7,627 bases of DNA from JAVKSM01 sp039583705 (GTDB lineage Bacteria; Actinomycetota; Actinomycetes; Mycobacteriales; Pseudonocardiaceae): positions 1 through 7,627 of the forward strand of contig JAVKSM010000131.1 in the NCBI GenBank assembly GCA_039583705.1, in the 5' to 3' direction. Of the stretch, positions 1-5,729 are shown in pieces (position 1 is the stretch's first letter; each line of letters opens with the position of its first letter). The notes beneath the pieces were generated by a model. It saw only the letters and a program-made list of their open reading frames with translations, searched no databases and was not told where the DNA came from. The translations under genes and the position numbers were made by a program.

Positions 1-157
1 GGCTCCAGCCATGCGCCAGTCGGAAGGCCACCCGGGCGTTGACGCGGTAACGCTGGCGGAACGCTTCGGCGACCTCGACCCAGGTCTTGCCCTGGCCACG
101 GAGCGCCGAAGCGAGCCGGACCTGGTCCTGTTTGAGGCTGCACGCCTTGTCCGTCAT
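1..157 (-). CDS. Helix-turn-helix (XRE-like) regulator, N-terminal part only
   Basis: The reading frame starts at an ATG (157) and is still open at the left edge, giving 52 visible residues. A near-perfect Shine-Dalgarno, AAAGGAGG, lies 7 nt upstream and fixes the start; an in-frame GTG six codons earlier would place the start upstream of this site. The visible part contains GKTWVEVAEAFRQRYRVNAR followed by VAFRLAHGWS. From memory, this matches the N-terminus of actinomycete proteins annotated as XRE-family regulators, where a helix-turn-helix follows directly after a block like LAHGWSQ. The DNA-binding part itself lies outside the window, so the family call rests on this leader only. The gene diverges from the 106-residue gene at 451, and the shared intergenic region has repeated half-sites that could be its operator. 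The target and signal cannot be told. Confidence 0.6.
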   Translation of the reverse strand, partial: MTDKACSLKQDQVRLASALRGQGKTWVEVAEAFRQRYRVNARVAFRLAHGWS

Positions 158-164
158 CGGGCGT

Positions 165-172
165 CCTCCTTT
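165..172 (-). promoter_or_regulatory. Ribosome binding site of the regulator-like gene
   Basis: The minus strand reads AAAGGAGG here, complementary to the 3' end of actinobacterial 16S rRNA. It sits 7 nt before the ATG at 157. It is the strongest Shine-Dalgarno in the window and supports a coding frame that is otherwise cut by the left edge. Confidence 0.75.
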
Positions 173-178
173 CACTCG

Positions 179-239
179 GGGGTACGCGCCGTCTCATCGA
201 GGGGTACACACGTCAGTTGGGGGAAGGACACCGTACCCC
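179..239. promoter_or_regulatory. GGGGTAC half-sites (two direct, one inverted): candidate operator
   Basis: GGGGTAC occurs at 179-185 and again at 201-207, exactly 22 bp apart (about two helical turns). Its complement GTACCCC is at 233-239, so 201-207 and 233-239 form an inverted pair. The cluster lies just upstream of the regulator-like gene, in the divergent region shared with the 106-residue gene. Helical phasing and position suit a protein-binding region for an autoregulator, but this is inference. G/C-rich 7-mers recur by chance in such DNA. Confidence 0.3.
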
Positions 240-312
240 ACAATCCCGACCGCGGGTCAGGGGCTCGGACGGAGGATGGACGGCGCCTTTTCCTTATGAG
301 AGGTGGAAGGTT

Positions 313-349
313 CCCGTCTTTCCCGGTTCGCCGGGGAGGTCGGGACGGG
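313..349 (+). promoter_or_regulatory. Stem-loop in the probable leader of the 106-residue gene
   Basis: The inner stem pairs 319-326 with 331-338 (TTTCCCGG with CCGGGGAG, including two G-T pairs) around a TTCG tetraloop. An outer stem pairs CCCGTC (313-318) with GACGGG (344-349) across a five-base bulge. No T-run follows. If transcription of the gene at 451 starts upstream, this folds in its 5' untranslated region and could affect mRNA stability or elongation. It could equally be chance folding of G/C-rich DNA. Confidence 0.3.
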
Positions 350-357
350 GTAGATCA

Positions 358-368
358 CCGACGGTCGG
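358..368. promoter_or_regulatory. 11-bp palindrome CCGAC-G-GTCGG
   Basis: This is a perfect interrupted palindrome about 80 bp before the ATG at 451. It may be a small operator or the tip of an RNA hairpin. It is too short to be decisive in G/C-rich DNA. Confidence 0.2.
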
Positions 369-450
369 GATGGCCTATCCGCCACGGCGCGTCCACGATC
401 AGGGCGAGGGCAACGATACCTTTCCAGCAAGGCAAAGGAAGCGGGAAGCC

Positions 451-771
451 ATGAGCACCTTCCACCTCCAGGTCTACACCTCAGGTTGCGCCGCCAACGG
501 TCCCACCCGGACCGCCGAGTCTGACGATCCGATCGAGGCGATCGGCACCGGAAGGCAGTACGCCACCAGCGGCCACGTGGTGTTCATCCTCCGCCACATC
601 CCACCACGGCGGACCTACCTCCGGTCCGGAGCGCCCGCGGAGGAGGTCTGGGAGCGTCTCGCGCTCTGCGCCGGCCGCAACGTGCTGCTCAACTTTCGCA
701 TCCCGCTTCGGGACAACCCACTCGCGCCTTACCTGGTCGGGCCCCCCAGTCGCCGAGGCTCCCGGCCCTGA
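451..771 (+). CDS. Hypothetical protein, 106 aa
   Basis: I do not recognise this protein. The ATG at 451 has AAAGGAAG 9 nt upstream (434-441), and codons end mostly in G or C throughout, so it looks like a real gene. The frame is open further upstream, but that part has no comparable ribosome binding site or codon bias. The product is soluble-looking, with no signal peptide or membrane segment. It has a mixed N-terminal half, a hydrophobic stretch around residues 47-53 (HVVFILR), an acidic helix-like part (PAEEVWERLAL, about 62-72), and a basic, proline-rich tail ending GPPSRRGSRP. Two Cys residues (about 13 and 73) form no recognisable metal motif. It diverges from the regulator-like gene and may be controlled by it; this is inferred from position only. 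Confidence 0.6.
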   Translation: MSTFHLQVYTSGCAANGPTRTAESDDPIEAIGTGRQYATSGHVVFILRHIPPRRTYLRSGAPAEEVWERLALCAGRNVLLNFRIPLRDNPLAPYLVGPPSRRGSRP

Positions 772-820
772 GCTGCGTCACCAGGCCGGTCATCACCACC
801 TTCTTGATCCGATCGGCATG

Positions 821-1372
821 TCACTGGAGGAAGTGCCCGGCCTGTCTCGCCAGTGCCTCCAGGCCGTACCGTTCCACGTGCTCGGCGTTGGCCGGGTCGA
901 TCGCGCGGAAGCCGTCGCGGAGCAGGCGCTCGTTGACGGCGGCCAGGTTGGTGCGCACGATCTGCCTCTCGGCGTCCGTCGTCCTGCCTCGATGTGGCCT
1001 GCCGGCATATTCGAGCGTGGCATAGTCAAGCTTGGGGGTTGTCGACGCCGGCTTGGCCTGCGTAGGCCGCTGGCGGGCAGGCTGCGCCCGGCGGAGAACG
1101 TCCGTCATGTCCATGTCACCGGCAAGCTGGTTGAACGCTTCGATCTCCATGGTGATGGTCTCCGGCTCGGCACCACCGCCCTGGTACAGCTTGAGGCTGA
1201 CCAGGCTCAGCGCACCCTTTCGGATCGGTTCCACCTCGTCCGCGGCGGCTTCGATCTCCACCGGGCCACGGTGCAGCGCCGGGTGCTGTTCGACCACGAT
1301 GCGCACCGCCGAATCGTCATCGTCGATGATCTCATTGGTCAGGTCCGAGAAGCGAACCATGCGTTGTGACAT
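821..1372 (-). CDS. Conserved-looking hypothetical protein, 183 aa
   Basis: The start chosen is the ATG at 1372 because AAAGGAGAGG lies just upstream. A GTG at 1405 would put that site inside the gene, and a second ATG at 1360 cannot be excluded. The protein has two parts. Residues 1-95 hold SDLTNEIIDDDDSAVRIVVEQHP and then an alternating strand-like region (SLVSLKLYQ, TITMEIEAFNQLAG). After a Pro/Gln/Lys-rich linker (about 97-113), residues 115-183 hold LDYATLEYAGRPHRG, TTDAERQIVRTNL and HVERYGLEALAR, probably helical. From memory, similar proteins of unknown function occur in actinomycetes; I cannot name a family. A faint likeness of the first residues to Lsr2 is not convincing. The same frame continues with coding-like codons past the TGA (821-823), so the C-terminus may be shortened. 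It is convergent with the 106-residue gene. Confidence 0.7.
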   Translation of the reverse strand: MSQRMVRFSDLTNEIIDDDDSAVRIVVEQHPALHRGPVEIEAAADEVEPIRKGALSLVSLKLYQGGGAEPETITMEIEAFNQLAGDMDMTDVLRRAQPARQRPTQAKPASTTPKLDYATLEYAGRPHRGRTTDAERQIVRTNLAAVNERLLRDGFRAIDPANAEHVERYGLEALARQAGHFLQ

Positions 1373-1383
1373 GCCGTGCGGTA

Positions 1384-1393
1384 CCTCTCCTTT
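1384..1393 (-). promoter_or_regulatory. Ribosome binding site of the 183-aa gene
   Basis: The minus strand reads AAAGGAGAGG here, 11 nt before the ATG at 1372 if measured from its 3' end. It decides the start over the in-frame GTG at 1405. The spacing is slightly long. Confidence 0.55.
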
Positions 1394-1417
1394 GTGTGGG
1401 ATCACTGAGGGTGGGAA

Positions 1418-1423
1418 ACGTTA
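1418..1423 (-). promoter_or_regulatory. Candidate -10 box for the 183-aa gene
   Basis: The minus strand reads TGATAACGT here, a TAACGT hexamer (TANNNT type) within an extended TGA context, 45 bp before the ATG at 1372. No clear -35 is seen, although TTCCGC lies 20 bp upstream. It falls between the gene and the hairpin ending the neighbouring hydrolase transcript, the expected place for a separate promoter. Confidence 0.3.
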
Positions 1424-1490
1424 TCACACGGCAGCGCGGGGCTGCGGAAGGTGTCGGCCGGCCCGCAGGCTCCCGGTTCGTGGAACGGAG

Positions 1491-1515
1491 GGCCGTTTCA
1501 TATCATGAAAAGGCC
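1491..1515 (-). terminator. Hairpin after the hydrolase gene, probable terminator
   Basis: GGCC (1491-1494) pairs with GGCC (1512-1515). After one G-A mismatch, TTTCAT (1496-1501) pairs with ATGAAA (1505-1510) around a 3-nt loop. It lies 13 bp beyond the hydrolase stop codon and before the 183-aa gene on the same strand. There is no long T-run, which is usual for actinobacterial terminators. The A/T-rich inner stem stands out in this G/C-rich setting. Confidence 0.55.
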
Positions 1516-1528
1516 CCACCACGCGATC

Positions 1529-2359
1529 TCAGCCGAAGGTGACCAGTTCGGTGCCCTTGAGCGGGCTGTCGAGCAGCTCGTCGTAGGCGGTCTCCCCGGT
1601 GAGGTGACGCAGCAGGAACGCGGTGAGGAACGACCTGGCGACCCGGTGCGTGCCGTACTCCGGGCGGCCGTCGAGGATCAGGTCGCTCCAGTGCCTGTTC
1701 TCGGTGAAGCCGAGGTGGCTCGCCTTGGCCAGGGTGCGCAGCGATGCCGGGCCGCCCCAGGCGGCGGCGACCGGCTCGGCGTTGCCAACCGGTGGCGCCA
1801 CCTTGTCCCTGCCGCCGGCCAGGTGCAGGGCGGGCACCCGCACCAGGCCGGCCGCCCCGATCGCCGACGGCCAGGTCTCGGCCACGGCGAGGGTGACCAC
1901 CGCCGCGACCGGCGCGGTCCCCGCGGCTCCCACGGCGGCCGCCAGCACCGCGGCACCGCCACCCATGCCGTGTCCGGCGAGGGCGAGGCGGTCGGGATCG
2001 ACGCTGATCCGGCTGCCACCGGCGGCGGCCAACCGGGCCCCGGCGCACACGTCCAGGGCGGTCCGCAGGTCGCTGGCGAGGCCGCCGGGCGAGGCGAGCG
2101 GACCGGGCTCGGTGGCCGGCGCGGCGGCGACGATCCCCCACGACGCCAGGTGCCGCAGCAGCCAGAGGTAGCGGCCGACCGGCTGCAGCCACCCGTGGCC
2201 GAAAGCGACGGCCGGCAGCCCGAGCCCCCCGGCGGGCGCGAACACCACGCCCGGCAACCCGGCCAGCGCCAAGTCGCCGCGCAGCACCTCGCGCGGCCCG
2301 GCCAGGGCGAGCTCGTCCAGCTCCCGCCGGACCGCGGACCTCCCGGGACTGCCTGCCAC
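1529..2359 (-). CDS. Alpha/beta-hydrolase-fold protein lacking the nucleophilic serine
   Basis: The 276-residue product has the layout of dienelactone-hydrolase/chlorophyllase-like alpha/beta hydrolases. It shows a strand plus oxyanion-hole region (AVAFGHGW, 50-57), a helix with GRYLWLLRHLASWGIVAAAP (62-81), a nucleophile elbow at 129-133, a likely acid Asp185 (HLAGGRD) and a His near the end (KASH, His215). The elbow should read G-x-S-x-G but here is GHGMG, with Gly131 (codon GGC, 1967-1969) in place of Ser; a single base change to AGC would restore it. Asp and His remain, so it may be a recent loss, a sequencing error or a non-catalytic relative. There is no signal peptide, so it should be cytoplasmic. 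The GTG start at 2359 is the first in frame and lies 8 nt after a -10-like box. It diverges from glmS; the substrate is unknown. Confidence 0.8.
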   Translation of the reverse strand: MAGSPGRSAVRRELDELALAGPREVLRGDLALAGLPGVVFAPAGGLGLPAVAFGHGWLQPVGRYLWLLRHLASWGIVAAAPATEPGPLASPGGLASDLRTALDVCAGARLAAAGGSRISVDPDRLALAGHGMGGGAAVLAAAVGAAGTAPVAAVVTLAVAETWPSAIGAAGLVRVPALHLAGGRDKVAPPVGNAEPVAAAWGGPASLRTLAKASHLGFTENRHWSDLILDGRPEYGTHRVARSFLTAFLLRHLTGETAYDELLDSPLKGTELVTFG

Positions 2360-2367
2360 GGCCCCGG

Positions 2368-2373
2368 ACCGTA
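2368..2373 (-). promoter_or_regulatory. -10 box of the hydrolase, probably leaderless
   Basis: The minus strand reads TACGGT (TANNNT), followed by 8 nt and then the GTG at 2359. A transcript from this box would begin at or within a base or two of the start codon. No Shine-Dalgarno is visible. The arrangement mirrors the glmS side. Confidence 0.45.
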
Positions 2374-2386
2374 GCCCATCGCCGGA

Positions 2387-2392
2387 TACCCT
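2387..2392 (+). promoter_or_regulatory. -10 box of glmS, probably leaderless
   Basis: TACCCT (TANNNT) is followed by 8 nt and the glmS GTG at 2401. This is the spacing expected if transcription starts at the first codon. There is no purine-rich ribosome binding site in the 20 nt before the start. The -35 region is not clear. Confidence 0.5.
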
Positions 2393-2400
2393 GGGCGACT

Positions 2401-4281
2401 GTGTGCGGGATCGTGGGATATGTCGGGCACCGCAGGGCGCTGCCGGTGCTGATGGCTGGCCTGCGCCGGCTGGAGTACCGGGGCTACGACTCGGCGGGGG
2501 TCGCCGTGCTGGACGGTGCCGGCGGGCTGGAGGTGGTCCGGGCCGCCGGGCCGCTGGACAACCTGGCGACCCGGTTGGACGGTGTCAGGGCCGACGGCAC
2601 GGCTGGGATGGGTCACACCCGGTGGGCCACCCACGGCGCACCCACCGACCGCAACGCCCACCCGCACCGGGACGGGACCGGCCGGCTCGCCGTGGTGCAC
2701 AACGGCATCATCGAGAACTACGCGTCGCTCCGCGCCGAGCTGGAGACCGCCGGCGTGGAGCTGGCCAGCGACACCGACAGCGAGACCGTCGCGCACCTGC
2801 TGGCCCGCGCCCTCGCCGCCCGCCACGGCCCCGGGGACCTCGCCGCCCGCCACGGCCCCGGGGACCTCGCCGACGCGCTGCGCGCGGTGTGCCGGCGGCT
2901 GGCCGGCTCGTTCACGCTCGTGGTCAGCTCCGCCGACCACCCCGGGCAGGTCGTCGCCGCGCGGCGGTCCTCACCGCTGGTGGTCGGGGTCGGGCGGGGC
3001 GAGCACTTCGTGGCCTCCGACGTCGCCGCGTTCATCGACCACACCCGCGACGCCGTCGAGCTCGGCCAGGACCAGGTCGTCACGATCACCGCCGACGGGT
3101 ACACGGTCACCGACCTGGACGGAGGGCCGGTCGACGGCCACCACTTCCACGTCGACTGGGACCTGTCGGCCGCCGAGAAGGGCGGCCACGACTACTTCAT
3201 GCTCAAGGAGATCGAGGAACAACCAGCGGCCATCGCGGACACCCTGCGCGGGCACTTCGACGGCAGCCGCGTCATCCTCGACGAGCAGCGGCTGTCCGAC
3301 CAGGAGCTGCGCGACGTCGACAAGGTCTTCGTGGTGGCGTGCGGCAGCGCCTACCACGCGGGGCTGCTCGCCAAGCACGCGATCGAGCACTGGTGCCGGA
3401 TGTCCGTGGAGGTGGAGCAGGCCAGCGAGTTCCGCTACCGCGATCCCGTGCTGGACCGCGCCACGCTGGTGGTGGCGATCTCGCAGTCCGGTGAGACGGC
3501 CGACACCCTGGAGGCGGTGCGCCACGCCAGGGAGCAGAAGGCGCGCGTGCTGGCGATCTGCAACACCAACGGGGCGCAGATCCCGCGGGAGTCCGACGCG
3601 GTGCTCTACACCCACGCCGGCCCCGAGATCGGGGTCGCCGCGACCAAGACGTTCACCGCGCAGATCGCCGCGAGCTACCTCGTCGGCCTGGCGCTCGCGC
3701 AGACCCTGGGGACGAAGTACTCCGACGAGGTGGGGCGCGAGTTCCGCGAGCTGGAGGCGATGCCGGCCGCCGTCGCCGAGGTCCTGTCCACCGTGGACGC
3801 GACGCGGACGCTGGCCCGGGCGCTGGCGAGCGCCAAGGCCGTGCTGTTCCTCGGACGGCACGTCGGCTACCCGGTGGCGCTGGAGGGCGCGCTCAAGCTC
3901 AAGGAGCTGGCCTACATGCACGCCGAGGGCTTCGCCGCCGGGGAGCTCAAGCACGGACCGATCGCGCTCATCGAGCCCGACCTGCCGGTCGTCGTCGTCA
4001 TGCCCTCACCCAAGAGTCGGGCGCTGCTGCACAGCAAGCTGCTCTCCAACATCCGGGAGATCCAGGCCCGCGGGGCGCGCACGATCGTCGTCGCGGAGGC
4101 AGGGGACGACACCGTGCGGCCCTTCGCCCACGACCTCATCGAGGTCCCGGTGGTCCCGACCCTGCTGCAGCCGCTGGTGGCCACGGTGCCGTTGCAGGTG
4201 CTCGCCGCCGAGATCGCCCGGACCCGCGGCTACGACGTCGACAAGCCCCGCAACCTCGCCAAGTCGGTCACGGTCGAGTAG
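2401..4281 (+). CDS. glmS: Glutamine-fructose-6-phosphate aminotransferase (isomerizing)
   Basis: GlmS converts fructose 6-phosphate and glutamine into glucosamine 6-phosphate and glutamate, the first step to UDP-GlcNAc for peptidoglycan, in the cytoplasm. The start is certain because Cys2, the N-terminal nucleophile after Met removal, directly follows GTG (CGIVGYVG). The glutaminase domain (about 1-240) has EYRGYDSAG, GHTRWATHG (Arg74-Trp75), HNGIIEN (Asn101-Gly102) and DTDSET (Asp126). Two SIS sugar-isomerase domains follow: ACGSAYHAG (from 313), ISQSGET (360-366), GVAATKTFTAQ, LKHGP with His518, and the C-terminal PRNLAKSVTVE with Lys621. At 626 residues it is slightly longer than the usual about 610, partly from a 9-residue tandem duplication (138-155). 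All key residues are present, so it should be active. It is transcribed away from the hydrolase, probably from a leaderless promoter. Confidence 0.97.
   Translation: MCGIVGYVGHRRALPVLMAGLRRLEYRGYDSAGVAVLDGAGGLEVVRAAGPLDNLATRLDGVRADGTAGMGHTRWATHGAPTDRNAHPHRDGTGRLAVVHNGIIENYASLRAELETAGVELASDTDSETVAHLLARALAARHGPGDLAARHGPGDLADALRAVCRRLAGSFTLVVSSADHPGQVVAARRSSPLVVGVGRGEHFVASDVAAFIDHTRDAVELGQDQVVTITADGYTVTDLDGGPVDGHHFHVDWDLSAAEKGGHDYFMLKEIEEQPAAIADTLRGHFDGSRVILDEQRLSDQELRDVDKVFVVACGSAYHAGLLAKHAIEHWCRMSVEVEQASEFRYRDPVLDRATLVVAISQSGETADTLEAVRHAREQKARVLAICNTNGAQIPRESDAVLYTHAGPEIGVAATKTFTAQIAASYLVGLALAQTLGTKYSDEVGREFRELEAMPAAVAEVLSTVDATRTLARALASAKAVLFLGRHVGYPVALEGALKLKELAYMHAEGFAAGELKHGPIALIEPDLPVVVVMPSPKSRALLHSKLLSNIREIQARGARTIVVAEAGDDTVRPFAHDLIEVPVVPTLLQPLVATVPLQVLAAEIARTRGYDVDKPRNLAKSVTVE
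2812..2865 (+). repeat. 27-bp in-frame tandem duplication inside glmS
   Basis: Two identical 27-bp copies (2812-2838 and 2839-2865) encode LAARHGPGD twice. The first six bases of a third copy follow at 2866-2871. The repeat falls after the conserved DTDSET motif, in a loop of the glutaminase domain where insertions are likely to be tolerated. Perfect identity suggests a recent slippage or unequal exchange. Confidence 0.9.
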
Positions 4282-4309
4282 AACCGCAGGCGGGTCGCGC
4301 AACCCGGTT
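4282..4309 (+). terminator. Bulged hairpin directly after the glmS stop
   Basis: AACC (4282-4285) pairs with GGTT (4306-4309) and GGGT (4292-4295) with ACCC (4302-4305). A 6-nt bulge sits on the left and a 6-nt loop between. It begins one base after the stop codon and has no T-run. It is a plausible but weak terminator. Confidence 0.3.
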
Positions 4310-4319
4310 GTCGAGATGA

Positions 4320-5690
4320 GTGTCGTGGACCCAGGCATACCGCACTGTGACCAGTCCGGTCATGTTGCCCGGGGCGGGTCGACCAGTTCGATGGCGAGGG
4401 CCACGACGCCGAGGGCTTCGCTACGACTTCACTGACCTGCCGGTGGCACCGGCGGTGCGCGGGTGGCTGGTTCGGGTGTTCGCCCGGAGGCTGCGGCCAC
4501 CAGCAGCGGTCAAGCGGATCACCTCTGCCGACCCGAGTTACTGGATGCTGGGCAAGTTCGCCGAGGTCCTGGCGTCGGCCGATCACCCGGTCCTGGACGT
4601 CACCGAGGTCACGTGGGGCACGTCGAAACGTTCCGAGACCAACACGCGGGCCTGCGGTCGCAGTTGGCCTACGTCGACGTGCTGCGTGGTCTGCTGCGCG
4701 ACGATCCGGAGTTGCCTGCCGAGGTGCGGGCGGCGGTGGTCACCCTCCGGCCGAAATCGGCGGTCACGGTGTCGGCGCGGGATCGTCCGCCGAGTACACC
4801 GACGAGGAGTGGCAGCAGATCACTACCGTGCTGCGCCGGGACGTGCGGGTCGCGCGGGACCGTATTCGCGCCGGCCGCGATCTGCTACGCCACTACCGGG
4901 CGGGCCTGCTGGCGCCTGGTAGCCAGGTTGAGGACCTGGGGCGGTACCTGGACGTGTTCGACCGGACCGGCGATGTGCCCCGCGCACGGTCAGGCCAGCC
5001 CCGCGAGCGGGTGCGCGAGTTGGGCGGAGTCCGGCACATCGCGGCGCAGTTGTGCGTGACCGTGCCGGAGATGACCGCGTTCGCGTTGCTTGGGCGAGGC
5101 GAACAAGCCGCGGCGCGGCCCGGACCGGGAGCACATGGTGACCGCGCTGGAGGACGTACCGGCGGGCCCGGCCGGGGTGCTGACAGCCGAGGACGGCGAG
5201 CGGCGGTTGTTCCGGTCGCCGCTGCGACTCTACGAGCTGCTGTTGGAGCTGACCGAGCTGCCCCGGCGCCACGGTGGCCACGGGGACGCCTTCGGCGCGT
5301 ACACCGCGTGGCCCGCCCGCCGGGGAAAGCGCTGGCCCGTCCCGACCAGCCTCCGGGCACGTTTGGCGATGGGCCAGGGAAAACGGCTTCCCCGACGCCA
5401 ACAGCGCCCACACGACAGGGATACCGCCGGTCGACGCGCGGTGGCTGCGCAACACCGCGCTGGCCCGCGCTCGCCGGCCGATAGCGCACACCCGCGCCAC
5501 CCTCCACGACCGCTACCTGATGCACAGCGACCAGGTGATCCGCGAGGCGCGTGGCGTGGTCGCGCGGGCGCTGCGGCAGGAAGTGGACAAGGCTCGTGCC
5601 CGCCAGGCGGTGCCGGTGTTCACCGCCGAGTTCGTGTCTCGTCATCCAGCATCCTGCCCGACCATCCTGACCCGTGGCACCGCACCTTGA
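4320..5690 (+). pseudogene. Decayed tyrosine-recombinase-like gene (multiple frameshifts)
   Basis: No single frame covers this region, but protein-like sequence with good codon use moves between frames. From 4320 it reads TVTSPVMLPGAG. A tract at about 4378-4425 fits another frame. Then come YDFTDLPVAPAVRGWL and DPSYWMLGKFAEVLA (to about 4614), GHVETFRDQHAGLRSQLAYVD (from 4616), YTDEEWQQITTVLRRDVRVA (from about 4795), PRRGPDREHMVTALEDVPAG and RLFRSPLRLYELLLELTEL (from about 5090), and finally GHVWRWARENGFPDAN through the stop at 5690. The last part, VDARWLRNTAL followed by IAHTRATLHDRYLM, resembles the catalytic end of tyrosine recombinases (L-R-x-T, then H-x-x-x-T, then Tyr at 5514-5516). 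From memory, large actinomycete integrase-like proteins share these blocks. One shift lies at a G-run (4615-4618). The many shifts favour a pseudogene over sequencing error. The GTG start is a guess. Confidence 0.65.
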
Positions 5691-5729
5691 TCCGCACCGA
5701 CGTGGTGTCCCAGGCGATCCGCCAGACGC

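Noticed and set aside
1431..1445. GCAGC/GCTGC 5-bp inverted repeat
   Set aside because: It is too short to support a terminator or operator in G/C-rich DNA.
1451..2374. Long plus-strand open frame opposite the hydrolase
   Set aside because: It is a Gly/Arg/Pro-rich antisense shadow of a G/C-rich gene, with no ribosome binding site or recognisable motif.
2360..2400. glmS ribozyme or glucosamine-6-phosphate riboswitch
   Set aside because: The 41-bp gap is too short and shows no such structure. The element is typical of Firmicutes.
1678..2940. 420-codon minus-strand frame across the hydrolase and glmS starts
   Set aside because: It is antisense to the glmS N-terminus and out of frame with the hydrolase. 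It includes an ATG at 2379, but its sequence is Pro/Arg-rich without domain features.
2516..4435. 639-codon plus-strand frame overlapping glmS
   Set aside because: It is composed mainly of Arg, Ser, Pro and Thr, and is out of frame with a certain glmS. It is an artefact of high GC.
4230..4586. Minus-strand frame ending FYSTVTDLARLRGL
   Set aside because: It is antisense to the end of glmS and the decayed gene. This kind of peptide is a common spurious translation.
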